From assembly GCA_020796225.1 (NCBI GenBank), contig CM036762.1, forward strand, positions 15,767,786 through 15,831,785: a stretch of DNA of 64,000 nt, written 5' to 3'. The notes under the pieces were generated by a model. It was not told the DNA's origin. It did no database searches and saw only the letters and a list, made by a program, of their open reading frames with translations. This DNA is from Arion vulgaris. Its lineage: Eukaryota; Mollusca; Gastropoda; Stylommatophora; Arionidae. Made by a program: the position numbers and the translations under genes. Positions 1 to 9,905 of the stretch are shown piece by piece (the stretch's first letter is position 1; the number at the start of each line of letters is the position of its first letter).

Positions 1-163
1 ATCATACATACACCAACGAAATGAAACATGGCCTCATGAACAAAGCTTACAGACCTATGGGGAACTCTCGAAGAACTCCAACTGACATGCAGCTTCATAG
101 AGGCAACCCATCTCATGATTTAGACGAGCATACGAAACCGAACGCAAAGAAGAAGAAGAAGAA
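1..163 (+). mobile_element. LINE-R-type retrotransposon, extreme 3' end
   Basis: One frame reads LWGTLEELQLTCSFIEATH up to a stop near 122. This matches the C-terminal pattern of the LINE-R copy near 22.4 kb (LWGNLTDLKLTAQF type). The 3' UTR ends in CGAACGCAAAGAAGAAGAAG, the same 20 bases that end SINE-A copies. Only the last part of the element is inside the window. The LINE identity rests on a short peptide match and the shared tail. Confidence 0.6.
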
Positions 164-420
164 AAACCCCATTTAAAAATCCTTTAAAAAAAAAAACGAA
201 TAGGCGAAAATATGGTGCGACTTAAGTTTTTAACTCTTGTTCAATTAGTGAACATCTCAACATTTGTGACAGATTTATAATAGGATTTTGTATCATCAAG
301 ATGTGTCAAATTTGGGAAAGGCTCAACATTAGTTGCATGCTAAGATCAGTGGGTTTACACTATTTCCTTTTATATCGCATTTATGTGTTTCTCGTCAAGA
401 ATTTCACGACGTTATAATTA

Positions 421-893
421 CTTCTTCTTTGAACGCTCCATTTTTTCCCGATCCAGAAGCACTTGAGCCTTCAGCTCTTCGGCTCGGTGCCATGGACATC
501 GTAACCCTTCGGTTCGGTGTCACGAACACTGTGAATCTGGGGAACATGGGGCTTTTCTGCCAGCCTGCGGAATTTAACCCGCACTCACATAGGGCTAGTC
601 ACCCGCAGTCCAACGCGTTACGAACACGCTGGGCAGGTGGGCTTGAACGCTCCATATCGACCACTTGTTAACCATTCTGTGTGATTTGTATGTGATCTGA
701 GCATAAGATCGATTGTATTTTATACCAGTTATGCGCCTACAAGTAGGTCAGTCAGCACATCCGATTTCCGCGATGTTTTTTATTTTCTAGGGTAGCTTCC
801 TAGCCCTTACATCAGTCGCCTCTTACGATATGCCTTGTAGGTCGCAGTGGTACTATTCTTTGCTTCCTTGTGGACCCCGGCACCACACGGGCG
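421..893 (-). mobile_element. SINE-B copy, split by a SINE-G insertion
   Basis: SINE-B is about 260 bp. Its head resembles CGCCCGTGTGGTGCCGGGGC, followed by the module with TGTCGTAAGAGGCGACT, a core with AGAAATCGGATGTGCTGGCC, and a 3' end GGAGCGTTCGAAGAAG. Here it lies on the minus strand. Its last bases (GAACGCTCCA on the plus strand) are at 429-440 and the rest is at 643-893. The 12-bp TTGAACGCTCCA flanks the inserted SINE-G as a TSD. No clear pol III B box is visible. Confidence 0.85.
441..642 (-). mobile_element. SINE-G copy (tRNA-derived, poly(A) tail)
   Basis: SINE-G is about 205 bp. The head has a box-A-like GTAGCGCGTTGG, a clear B box GGTTCAATTCC, and remnants of an acceptor stem (CTGCC pairing with GGCAG). 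The body repeats the motif GGCACCGAACCGAAG / GGCACCGAGCCGAAG and ends CTTCTGGATCGG plus poly(A). This minus-strand copy sits inside SINE-B with the 12-bp TSD TTGAACGCTCCA at 429-440 and 643-654. Confidence 0.9.
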
Positions 894-1089
894 AAACGAA
901 GTTGTAACAAATACTTCTCCACGATGGTCTTCTCTACTATTCAGTGGTAGCAGAGTTTGAATGTCTCCTCGACACACACCATACCCCAACCCCAACTACC
1001 ATGTTTGTGGTAGTTAAATTTCCAGCATTGACTACATTGTAGTACATGATTACGGGTAAGGTGCAGCCCAATAGAGACAGACCACGGTA

Positions 1090-1226
1090 GTGGTAAGTAC
1101 AGACAGCTACCTTACAACTAGACTAGCTTGTAAGTTAGTGGTAAGTACAGACAGCTACCTTACAACTAGACTAGCTTGTAAGTTAGTGGTAAGTACAGAC
1201 AGCTACCTTACAAGTAGGCTAGGAAA
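1090..1226. repeat. 48-bp minisatellite, about 3 copies
   Basis: Three head-to-tail units beginning GTGGTAAGTACAGACAGCTA, spaced 48 bp apart, with a degenerate last unit. The short reading frame across it is a by-product of the period being a multiple of three. Confidence 0.9.
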
Positions 1227-1274
1227 TGCATTGTTGATATGTTTGTTGAAACCAGATACATTAAACATACAATC

Positions 1275-1524
1275 CGCCCGAGTGATTACCGGGGCCCAAA
1301 TTTGGGGTAAAGAATAGAACCACTGTTACCTGCCATGCATGTCGTAAGAGGCGATCAATGAAGTTTGGATGAAATTGGATGCACGTGTCCTAAACGTGTA
1401 GAAGTCTATGCGTTTAGGGGCCTACCAAACCAATGTGCAACGTATACACGTTCTTGGCAAAGATCAAACATATCACAAAGAGTGATTAAAATTGGTCGTA
1501 AAGAACGAACGTAAAGAAGAAGAC
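1275..1524 (+). mobile_element. SINE-A copy, near full length
   Basis: SINE-A is about 258 bp. The head CGCCCGAGTGGTTACCGGGG resembles a tRNA D-arm (CCGAGTGGTTA), though no good B box follows. A shared module contains TGTCGTAAGAGGCGACTAAG, then the core GGCTGAAATCGGATGCA, and the 3' end CGAACGCAAAGAAGAAG. This copy is complete apart from a shortened head spacer and tail. Confidence 0.9.
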
Positions 1525-1673
1525 ATACAATCGCACAACTTAACCAGACACAGCGTTGACTGGATCCAACAAGGGAAGAAGGAAAATGAAGATACCAAAG
1601 AATATTTGACGAAGAACAGTAGATTAGAAGGTAAGAGCGCACAGTTGAAGAAAGAAAATATAATTTGGTTTAA

Positions 1674-1917
1674 GGGTTTTAAAGCCGAAGGATTGACTTC
1701 ATTGCACCGGGTTTTTACCCCATACGGCTCGGTCCTCTCCGCAGAAATGGCACGCCACCTGCCGAGAATATTGCTCAAAGCACGAACTCCGTAGCTCCAG
1801 CAACAATCCTAGGGGTCTCTGAAAAAACTACACTCGTGAACAGAATGGCGCGGTCAAGACTCGAACCCACGACCTTCGACTCACAAGGCAAAGGGCTTAA
1901 CCAGTTAGCCACTGAGG
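1674..1917 (-). mobile_element. SINE-E copy (tRNA-derived)
   Basis: SINE-E is about 250 bp. It begins GGGTCTCTGTGGCTNAGTGG, has a tRNA-like box A and B box GGGTTCGAATCC, then CCGCGCCGTTCTGTTCACGA and a body ending CAATGAAGTCAATCCTTCGG and TTTTAAA. This copy is on the minus strand, with the B box visible as its reverse complement near 1860-1872. Confidence 0.85.
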
Positions 1918-1934
1918 AAACAAACACACCCCCT

Positions 1935-2156
1935 CCCTCACTGTGCAGAACGTTGCCATCTCAAAAGTTCATCTGAATTTGTCTCTCTCTCATATGACAG
2001 ATGCTTTGCCTCTGCAGCCCTCATGCCCCATTCTTCAGTTACATCATAATTCCATCATCTCCATTGTCTTCCTCTTCTCCTCTTTGTCGGGATGCCGCCT
2101 TCCATAATGGTCTTGTCCAACCCTTCGTGTCTCATTCAAAGATCGTGGCATGTCCA
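1935..2156 (-). pseudogene. LINE C-terminal tail fragment
   Basis: The minus strand reads MRHEGLDKTIMEGGIPTKRR and RGRQWR followed by DVTEEWGMRAAEA. This resembles the basic 'GKRRRGRQR' tail found after the reverse transcriptase of many non-LTR elements. In-frame stops show it is dead. No RT core is present. Family assignment is tentative. Confidence 0.5.
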
Positions 2157-2376
2157 TTACAGGGCATCGTCATCAACCACAGTAAACGAGTCTTTGATTT
2201 TCTAGACACCACTTATACGTTCAGTAGTTTGCCATTGATTTTTTGAACGATAAGGTCTGTTTTTACCGTTCGTAAAAAATTTAACGGGAACAAATTTGCT
2301 TCCACACTCCCCACCGCGGTGTTTGAACCATGTACTCTCGGGTTGTGATCGAGCCCACTACCGCTAAACCACACAC
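2157..2376 (-). mobile_element. SINE-F copy (tRNA-derived)
   Basis: SINE-F is about 245 bp. It begins AGCGTCTGTAGCTNAAGNGG, with B box CTGGTTCAAACTCC. The body has GGAAGCAAATTCGTTTCC, a CACCGTTCAGAAAGCAATGG block, GAACGTATAAGTGGTGCCTA, and the end GTAAAGGATATGCCACGATT. This diverged copy is reversed, with its B-box complement near 2320-2332. Confidence 0.75.
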
Positions 2377-2454
2377 ACCCACTTGTGTCTCATTGTGTGT
2401 CCATAATACTTCAATTTACTCATTATTTCTGTAGCATCAGCTAGTTTTCATTGG

Positions 2455-2719
2455 GAATCCGTTTTTCCAATTTCTTACAATGGCAGCAGCGTGCACATTG
2501 TAAATTACTTTACACTGGCAGCCGTGTGCTCAATGTACTCGTAATTAGTATTCCCTCGCCATACAGGCAGATTTTCTCCGACTTCAGAGGTACTCATGTT
2601 ATCGTCCTGAGTAAGACCAGGGACTCGAACAAATGCCGGACAGTGGGTTCGAACCCGAGCTATGAGGCGTCTCACAGCTAGCAGGCCGAGCTACTATCAA
2701 CTACTCTAGGCAGTCCCCG
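2455..2719 (-). mobile_element. SINE-D copy (tRNA-derived)
   Basis: SINE-D (about 265 bp) starts GGGGACTGCCTAGAGTAGTT, has a tRNA-like GTAGCTCGGCCTGCTAGCTG box A region and B box GGGTTCGAACC. It ends near CTTACAATGGCAGCAGCGTG in the reverse sense. A second copy lies at 21.73-21.99 kb on the plus strand and aligns over the whole length. Confidence 0.85.
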
Positions 2720-3452
2720 TAGGCCACATATCTCATGTCACTAACTGAATGTAGCTAATCTCCAGAACTCTGCACCTTGTGTTCCACTTACTACACCTGT
2801 CGTCACTTTCTTTATATTAGCTATTCCTTTCAGGAAAGCAGGGAATAAGATGGATACCTGACGGTAATAGTATATCCGAATGCCCCCTTCTCTCTAGTTA
2901 TTCATATTCCTAGATAAATTTCCAACATAGAAGGGAGCCGCTTTATTGTTTACACTCATTAAGTGAATCATCAAAGACCAGGTTACTACATAAACATAAC
3001 ATGCAGTAGTTCCTGGCAGAAACTTCTGGCTCTGCTTGCGGGGGAAATGCCTGTGCTAAAATTCCAGAGATATCCAATAAAGTGTAAGACAGATTTGGAA
3101 ATTGGTATTGATGAAGTGAAAGAACGCAAATAATGAAAGAAAAATGAACAGAATATTCTATTACAAATAGAGGAGAAAATTAGAACTTTATAAGAAAAGG
3201 TAATTTAGTAATGTTTGAGAAATCCAGAAAAATATCTGATCGTAAAACAGATGATTTTTGTGTTCGTTTGAAATATTGTCTAAATATTCAATGTTGTTTT
3301 TTTTGGTATAAACTTGCGTTCTTCGGTTTATCGGCGATCGTCTGTTGGTTAGATACTTACATTGATATTGAATATCTCCATCGATTAAGGAGTTTGGAAT
3401 TAATTACACGTTGTACCGACATAACTGGATGCATGAGGTTCTGATTGAGGAT
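2720..3452. other. Unannotated AT-rich stretch
   Basis: No repeat family, splice-bounded exon or RNA gene is recognisable. Short reading frames here have no recognisable domain. Probably intergenic or intronic. Confidence 0.5.
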
Positions 3453-3719
3453 TGCGCACGTTTGGTGCCGAGGCCCACAAGGGACGCAAAGAATAGTACC
3501 ACTGCGACCTACAAGGCATGTCGTAAGAGGCGACTGATGTAGGACCTAGGAAGCTACCCTAGTAAATAAAAAGTATTGCAGAAATCGGACGTGCTGGCCT
3601 GGCCTACTTGTATGTGCATAACTAGCACAATGTACAATCGCTCTTAGGCTCAGATCACATAGAAATAATACAGAGGGGTTAACAAGTGATCGATACGGAG
3701 CGTTCGAAGAAGACGAAGA
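3453..3719 (+). mobile_element. SINE-B copy, full length
   Basis: Head GTTTGGTGCCGAGGCCCACA, then the shared module and core, ending GGAGCGTTCGAAGAAGACG. The plus strand carries the sense orientation. Diverged slightly in the head. Confidence 0.9.
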
Positions 3720-4725
3720 TTGAAGGTTGTGGCCAACGAGACATGGGAACCATCAGTATGCGTACACTTTGGCATATGCTTGGAAGACTGAGTACCTATG
3801 GTCAACTACGGCCTGGAGTACTGCGACGTCTATTCAGTAACCAATAAATAACCAGTCCTATGGTCACGACTGGTTACTTTGTGTCGAGTAGCCCTGCGTT
3901 TGTTGAGCGATGTATGAACGATATATATAAGTAATTGTTAAGCTATTTTGGATGTAGGGATACACATAAGGATTCTACCAAATATACACTCCGTACACCT
4001 TGCATTCAGCTCATATAACAACCAACAGTATCAGCAGAATCCTGGGGGCATGTTTTGTCCTCTGGTGTTCAACTAGAGAAACAGAACAGCCTTCAGTAGT
4101 AACACTCCGGGCTACGCCCTCGTCAAGATCCCCTCGTTAAGTGCCATCTCTGCTGGAAGTCTTCTAAACTTAGCTTGGTGTCATTACAAGTGTAGTGGTC
4201 TCAAATCCTAGTGAAAATCTGTGAATACAAAACAACTTAAGTATTTCTTCAACTCCACGCGGGGTTAGCAAAATATAATCACCTCATTTCTTTATTGCAC
4301 GCACAATTTCAGTTATTTTACTTTTCCCAAGGTAGGGAACACTATACCAGGTCTTAGAAATGAATAAAATATGACGAGTGTAATGATTGTTTCATACAAG
4401 CATAGAAACTGGTTCAGTCGTGTAGAAACACTCATCAGAGTGACACTATCGTTAGAGGCGTACTACTGGAACCTGGTGCTAGGAGTCGTGTTGTTATATC
4501 ATTTGGTTGGTAGGAGTGACGTACACTTCCTGATTGTTTATTTAGGCTTTCAAGAATTTCTTAAGGAGATCTAGGTGTCACAAGGCTTTATTCTGTTTTT
4601 TTTTAATATACAGCTTTAGTGGGTTTTTACACTTTGTTAAACTTTACGTAGTGTTTTTATGTTTTGTTGATATTTACATTTTATTTTACATATGATTTAG
4701 GTGTCACTTGGGTTTATTATTTACA
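3720..4725. other. Unannotated stretch
   Basis: About 1 kb with no recognisable coding or RNA feature. The last 100 bases are T-rich and carry degenerate forms of the 45-bp unit that follows (GTGTCACTTGGGTTTATTAT near 4701). Confidence 0.5.
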
Positions 4726-5069
4726 GTCTAATTTTATAGAAGATTTAAGTATCACGTGGTTTTATTTACAGTCCGCCCGCCTGCCCAGCGTGTTCGTAGC
4801 TCGTTGGACTACGGGTGACTAGTCCTCTGTAAGTGCTGGTTCAACTCCGCGGACTGGCAGAAAAGCTACAGGCTCCCCAGATTTACTGTGTTCGTGGCAC
4901 CGAGCCGAAGGGTTACGATGTCCATGACACGAGCCGAAGAGCTTTCAGCTCAAGTGTTTCTGGATCGGGAAAAAAATTAGTCTAATTTTATAGAAGATTT
5001 AAGTATCACGTGGTTTTATTTACAGTCTAATTTTATAGAAGATTTAAGTATCACCTGGTTTTATTTACA
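4726..5069. repeat. 45-bp minisatellite interrupted by SINE-G
   Basis: Units beginning GTCTAATTTTATAGAAGATT occur at 4726, 4980 and 5025. The SINE-G at about 4772-4978 splits the array between units. The SINE-B at 5073 starts directly after the last unit. Confidence 0.85.
4772..4978 (+). mobile_element. SINE-G copy in a minisatellite
   Basis: Full-length SINE-G with B-box region GGTTCAACTCC, both GGCACCGAGCCGAAG-type motifs (the second lacks a base) and a short poly(A) after CTGGATCGG. Inserted between 45-bp repeat units. Confidence 0.9.
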
Positions 5070-5072
5070 GTA

Positions 5073-5480
5073 TCGCCCGAGTGTTTACCGGGGTCCTACT
5101 GGTAGTCGCATAACTGGCACAACGTACAATCGCTCTTAGCTCATATCACATATAGATGACAAAGAGTAGTTTAATAAGTGATCTTCATCTTCGAACGCTC
5201 CATATCTATCACTTGTTTTAAAAAACTGATTTGTATGTGATTTGTGCCTAAGAGCGATTGTACGCTGTACCAGTTATGCGACTACAAGTAGACCAGTACA
5301 TTCGATTTCTTAAATGCTTTTTATTGACTAGGGTAGCTTCCCTAGGTCCTACATCACTCGCCTCTTACAACATGCCTTGTAGGTCGCAGTGTTAGTATCC
5401 TTTGCTCCCCTTGCGAGCACCGGCAACACACGGGCAAACAAGTGATCGATACGAAGCGTTCCAAGAAGACGAAGCAGAAG
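5073..5480 (+). mobile_element. SINE-B copy with internal deletion, split by an inverted SINE-B
   Basis: The outer element has head CGCCCGAGTGTTTACCGGGG, then jumps to the 3' half (GTCGCATAACTGGCACAACG), and resumes at 5440 with AAGTGATCGATACGAAGCGT and an AAGAAGACGAAG tail. AAGTGATC at 5176-5183 and 5440-5447 is the TSD of the inner minus-strand SINE-B. Confidence 0.8.
5184..5436 (-). mobile_element. SINE-B copy inserted in another SINE-B
   Basis: Minus-strand SINE-B from its TTCATCTTCGAACGCTCC end to the head complement CGGCAACACACGGG. It is flanked by the 8-bp duplication AAGTGATC that belongs to the outer SINE-B. Confidence 0.85.
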
Positions 5481-6336
5481 TACATTAGACATTTTTAGTC
5501 TCTATCCCTCGTACTCTTGCATTTACTCTGCCTGTCCTAATTCTTACCACATTCTCTTGTATTTCTATTCTGGGAAAACTAAAAATAAATGTTTAGAAAC
5601 ACATTTGAAAAAAATCATGTCAATTTTGTAATATGTCTATGTCAGCCGTACGTTGACTGAGGAAGCTTGTGAGTACGTGGAGAATGCAGCCTGAGAGGAA
5701 ATGTATACCACATGTTGGCATCTGTATCAGTAATCAACATCCGGAGCAGACACTGCTGGTTATGGCATGCCAAACAAATAGATAATATCGGAGATGGCAA
5801 GAACTTCTCTGTAAACTAACTGGAAGGTGTAAGGTGAATGTACGCCAGGAAGAATGGGTGGACGCCAACTAGAATCTGAAGATGCTCAATAGAAAGACTA
5901 GAAGAATGTTTGAAAACAAGAAAAAAAGAAGACAATGAAGCAAGGAGTGATTGTGTATTATACAGTTAGATGCAGTGATAAACTAGAGGATCGTTTCCCA
6001 AAGTGGGCGTTCCGTCCCCTGTGGGCGCTGAAGCCTTCCAGGAGGAGGGGCGCGATAGTGGGTTCAGAAGCATTTGGGGAATTTTATCGTGATTTTGTGA
6101 TTGAATAATCATTGAAAATTTGAATTATGCATTTTAATTCATCTTATGCCCATCTTACACTATCCATTTTTTCATCAATTTTCTATTTCATGTATATAAT
6201 CATTTGGAAATTGACCATGTATGACAGAAATATATATCAATTTTCTATGTCAAAGTGAAAATAGAGCATATATATATGTGGGGGGGGGGGGGGCGTTGGC
6301 AAACTGTTATAATGTGGAGGGAACGTTACAAAGTTT
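5481..6336. other. Unannotated stretch with a G run
   Basis: No feature recognised except an ATATATAT block and a run of 12 or 13 G near 6281-6293. AT-rich throughout. Confidence 0.5.
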
Positions 6337-6347
6337 ATGTCGTGCAA

Positions 6348-6554
6348 CGCCCGTCTGCCTAGGGTGTTCATAGCGCGTTGGACTACGGGTGACTATCCCT
6401 ATGTGTGTGCGGGTTCAATTCCGCGGGATTGCAGAAAAAGTCACAGATTCCCCAGATTTATGGTGTTCGTGGCACCGAACCGAAGGGTTACGATGTCCAT
6501 TGCACCGAGCCGAAGAGCTGAAAAGTTAAAGTGCTTCTGGATCGGGAAAAAAAA
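6348..6554 (+). mobile_element. SINE-G copy with 11-bp TSD
   Basis: Full SINE-G with head GCCCGTCTGCCTAGGGTGTT, B box GGTTCAATTCC and poly(A). The TSD ATGTCGTGCAA is at 6337-6347 and 6555-6565, identical on both sides, suggesting a fairly recent insertion. Confidence 0.95.
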
Positions 6555-6713
6555 ATGTCGTGCAAAGTGGACGGGCAGGCCGAAAAAGTTTGGAAATCTA
6601 TGAACTAGAGGATTGTTGAAAATGAAACGGAGGACTAGCAAGTTTAAGAGAAGAAGACGACGTACTTTATAAGTTTGTCTATTGATTATGTTTCCTCTTT
6701 CGTCTTTCCGTCC

Positions 6714-6740
6714 ATATATATATATATATATATATATAAT
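6714..6740. repeat. AT microsatellite
   Basis: Perfect AT dinucleotide run directly before the 5' truncation point of a LINE-Q copy. Confidence 0.9.
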
Positions 6741-6743
6741 GAA

Positions 6744-7376
6744 TTTAAATGAATATAAAAATTCATGGAGAATTACTACATCAAGTAAAAGTTTCTTATA
6801 TCTTGGTCAGATGATAACAGATGATGGCAGATGTATAACATAAATTAAAAAGAGAAAAGGAATGGCCAAGGATAATTTCAATAGTATGAGAAAGTTACTG
6901 ACATGAAAGCAAATCACAAACAGGCTAAAAATGAGAATGATCAAATGCTATATATATCCTATATTAATGTATGGCTCGGAAACATGTAGAATGAACAAGC
7001 AGTTAGAAGACAGAATTGATGCATTTGAGATGTGGATATATAGAAGAATAAGCAGAGTTTCATGGACAGAAAAACAGACAAATAAACAAGTTTTAGGAAA
7101 ACTAGGCATGAAGAAATAATTATTAAGAGAAATAAAATTCAGACAAGTAAAGTATTTTGGGCACATAAAAAGACATGACACCATGATAAAACATTTACTA
7201 GAGGGAAAGTTGAGGGAGGAAGAGCAAGAGGAAGACCGAGAGATAAGTGGGAGGGAAACTTTAAGAAATGGACAAGTTACAGTCTGGCAGTGTGCAACAC
7301 AAAGGCGAAAGACAGAGGATGCTGGAGATTCATTGCAGCCAACCTTCGGATGTGGAGACGGCACCTGATGATGGTG
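6744..7376 (+). pseudogene. LINE-Q copy 1, 5'-truncated C-terminal region
   Basis: LINE-Q resembles RTE/BovB-type non-LTR retrotransposons in the region after the RT core. Readable blocks are MYGSETCRMNKQLEDRIDAF, EMWIYRRISRVSWTEKQTNK and a basic GRPR-like tail near 7225-7260. The 3' end is GGCACCTGATGATG followed by GAT/AT repeats. The frame is broken by several one-base changes and by stops. The RT catalytic core is missing. Confidence 0.85.
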
Positions 7377-7418
7377 ATATATATATATAAAGTTTTTTTT
7401 TTAAATGAATATAATATA

Positions 7419-7495
7419 GCATAATATAATATATAATATAGCATAATATAATATAATATAATATAATATAGCATAATATAATATAATATAATATC
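7419..7495. repeat. ATAAT-type AT-rich repeat
   Basis: Degenerate pentamer repeat (ATAAT with periodic GC interruptions in ATATAGCATAAT). The tyrosine- and isoleucine-rich frames over it are artefacts. Confidence 0.9.
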
Positions 7496-7549
7496 AACTC
7501 TATGGACCAGCCAGGTTTCCAGCTTTTCATTCGCATCCAACACTTCATT

Positions 7550-7874
7550 TGTTTTTGTTAGATTTCAATGTGGGTCTTCTCGACCACAACCCGCAATTAA
7601 AGGTAATATCACGTACTTTGATGAAAACATTTTGACATTTACCGATATACTTATCTACCGTTGGATTACCAACGATTCAGATAAATGATACTTTGATTGC
7701 ATACTGATATGGGTAAGCTAAACATGCTCTGTTTGTTGTTAGCTTATCTTGTAGATAAGAGTATTAACCGAAGGATTTCCTGCGTTCCTTATCATAATCT
7801 TTCATTGTTTAGTTTCGCTTGCTTTCTTTGTTACACATTTCCTGTACGTTTTACTGATTTATCTGTGGATGACT
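7550..7874. other. Unannotated stretch
   Basis: No repeat, exon or RNA feature recognised. Confidence 0.5.
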
Positions 7875-8345
7875 GTAGTGTAACTTTGGGTAGAACTTTA
7901 GTTGTGTAGAACTTTGGTTGTGTAGAACTTTGGTTGTGTAGAATTTTAGTTGTGTAGAACTTTAGTTGTGTAGAACTTTGGTTGTGTTGAACGTTAGTTG
8001 TGTAGAACTTTGGTTGTGTAGAACTTTGGTTGTGAAGAACTTTGGTTGTGTAGAACTTCTTCTTCTTCTTTGCGTTCGTTCTTTATGACCAATTTTAATC
8101 ACTCTGTGTGATATGTTTGATCTATGCCAAGAACGTGTATACGTTGCACATTGGTTTGGTAGGCCCCTAAACGCATAGACTTCTACATGTTTAGGACATG
8201 TGCATCCGATTTCAGCCAAACCTCCATTGTCGCCTCTTACGACATGTATGGCAGGTAACAGTGGTTCTATTCTTTACACCCCAAATTTGGGCCCCGGTAA
8301 CCACTCGGGCGATGTAGAACTTTGGTTGTGTAGAACTTTGTTTGT
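7875..8345. repeat. 16-bp minisatellite split by SINE-A
   Basis: Units of the GTAGAACTTTGGTTGT type, about 11 before and 2-3 after a minus-strand SINE-A at 8056-8311. TGTAGAACTT occurs on both sides of the SINE, which fits a TSD but is also the repeat unit. Confidence 0.9.
8056..8311 (-). mobile_element. SINE-A copy in a 16-bp array
   Basis: Full-length, from the CTTCTTCTTCTTTGCGTTCG tail complement to the head complement CCACTCGGGCG. Well conserved. Confidence 0.95.
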
Positions 8346-8372
8346 GCACAACTTTGCTTGCTTTCTTTGTTA

Positions 8373-8568
8373 CTGCGCCTAAGAGCGATTGTACGTTGTG
8401 CTAGCTATGTGCTTACAAGTTGGACAGCACATCCGATTTCTGCGACGCTTTTTATTTACTGGGGTAGCTTCCCTAGGTCCTACATCAGTCGCCTCTTTCA
8501 ACATGTCTTGTAAGTCGCAGTGTGACTATTCTTTGCTCCCCTTATGAGCCTCGGCAACACAGAGCGAA
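8373..8568 (-). mobile_element. SINE-B copy lacking its 3' end
   Basis: Runs from GCGCCTAAGAGCGATTGTAC to the head complement. The GAA tail and last 60 bases are missing, unusual for a target-primed insertion and so probably a later deletion or recombination. Confidence 0.8.
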
Positions 8569-8706
8569 CTGATCAGTAATATATTAGTTTCATAGTAACA
8601 GATAGTTATTAAAATATTTCATAACTTTGTCAGTCTATCATTGCAGTCTCTATAAGAAAGCTATGTTTATAGATTTGGGCTGGTCAACCTAGTCAGCATT
8701 CGCCAT

Positions 8707-8965
8707 CGCCCGAGTGGTTACCGGGGCCCAAATTTGGGGTGTAAAGAATAGAACCACTGTTACCTGCCATGCATGTCGTAAGAGGCGACTAAGGAGGTTT
8801 GACTGAAATCGGATGCATGTGTCCTAAGCATGTAGAAGTCTATGTGTTTAGGGGCCTACCAAACCAATGTGCAACGTATACACGTTCTTGGCAAAGATCA
8901 AACAAATCACAAAGATTGATTAATATTGGTCGTAAAGAGCGAATGCAAAGAAGAAGAAGAAGAAG
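8707..8965 (+). mobile_element. SINE-A copy with 11-bp TSD
   Basis: Complete SINE-A. The TSD GCATTCGCCAT is at 8696-8706 and 8965-8975, exact. The GAA tail has five to six repeats. Confidence 0.95.
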
Positions 8966-8992
8966 CATTCGCCATGATGTCAGATCTTGGTT

Positions 8993-9410
8993 AAAAGTTA
9001 ATTGCATATCCTTTACATGACTTTGCGAATCAACCCCAGATTTTTAATGCTGTTTGTGATTTTCTAGGCATTATTACGTTCAGTGGTTTGTCTTTGCTTT
9101 CTTAACGGGTGGTGCCATCGTCCTTTTGTAAAAATCCACTTGAAACAATTTGCCACCAAATTATCCGCAGCGTGATTCAAACTCGGAACGTCGGGGTTAA
9201 TAGACCGAGCTTGGCTGAAATCGGATGCACATTTCCTAAACTTGTAGAAGTCTATGCGTTTAGGGGCCTACCAAACCAATGTGCAACGTATACACGTTCT
9301 TGGCAAAGATCAAACTTATCACAAAGAGTGATTAATATTCGTCGTAAAGAACGAAGGCAAAGAAGAAGAAGATAGACCGAGTCACACTATCCCATAAGCT
9401 ACAGACGTTA
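8993..9410 (-). mobile_element. SINE-F variant, split by truncated SINE-A
   Basis: Minus-strand relative of SINE-F (head complement with a GACTCGGTCTAT-type tRNA-like part at 9372-9410, body at 8993-9210 with GCACCACCCGTT and TTACGTTCAGT). The same variant is found on the plus strand at 16.7-17.2 kb. Interrupted at 9211. Confidence 0.75.
9211..9371 (+). mobile_element. SINE-A, 5'-truncated at the core boundary
   Basis: Starts at TTGGCTGAAATCGGATGCA and runs to the GAA tail. The TSD ATAGACCGAG at 9200-9209 and 9372-9381 shows it inserted in this truncated form. Two other SINE-A copies (11.8 and 58.3 kb) start at the same base. Confidence 0.9.
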
Positions 9411-9457
9411 CCCAGATTTCGGTTACAATGCAAATAAATGACGTGTCCATGGCTCTA

Positions 9458-9690
9458 AATACGAAGGATTGACTTCATTACACCAGGTCATATGGCTCAT
9501 TCCTCTCCGCAGAAGTAGAACGTCATCTTCTTAGAGTATAGCACAAAGCACGAACTCCGTAGCTCCGACAACAATCTTAGGGTTCTATGTGGAAAATCCC
9601 CCCTTCATTAGAAGGGCGCGTCCCGGATTCGAATCTACGACCTTCGAAACATAAAGCGAGCGGACCAACCACTTAGCTACAGAGAGCCAC
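9458..9690 (-). mobile_element. SINE-E copy, diverged
   Basis: Minus-strand SINE-E. B-box complement GGATTCGAATC near 9631, body with CACGAACTCCGTAGCTCC and the 3' end complement AAGGATTGACTTCATTACAC. Confidence 0.8.
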
Positions 9691-9751
9691 AAGACGACTA
9701 ATATCAGAAAATGAATAATAATCAGAACGATATTAATAGAAGCGCACAATA

Positions 9752-9905
9752 GCAACCAAGTGAGTCGTGGACAATGTCCATTCTAAGTGTGTACACATGT
9801 GACAACCAAGTGGGTCGTGGACAATGTCCAATTCTAAGTGTGTACACATGTGACAACCAAGTGAGTCGTGGACAATGTCCAACTCTAAGTGTGTACACAT
9901 GTGAC
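9752..9905. repeat. 51-bp minisatellite, 3 copies
   Basis: Unit includes CAACCAAGTGAGTCGTGGAC and TCTAAGTGTGTACACATGTG. Three near-identical copies. Confidence 0.95.

Noticed and set aside
1406..1778. Minus-strand frames of 78-101 codons
   Set aside because: They overlap the SINE-A and SINE-E copies and are explained by those repeats.
6337..6603. Frames of 60-100 codons across SINE-G copies, here and at 39.1, 45.0, 57.8 and 60.0 kb
   Set aside because: The same peptides recur wherever SINE-G occurs, on either strand; SINEs are non-coding.
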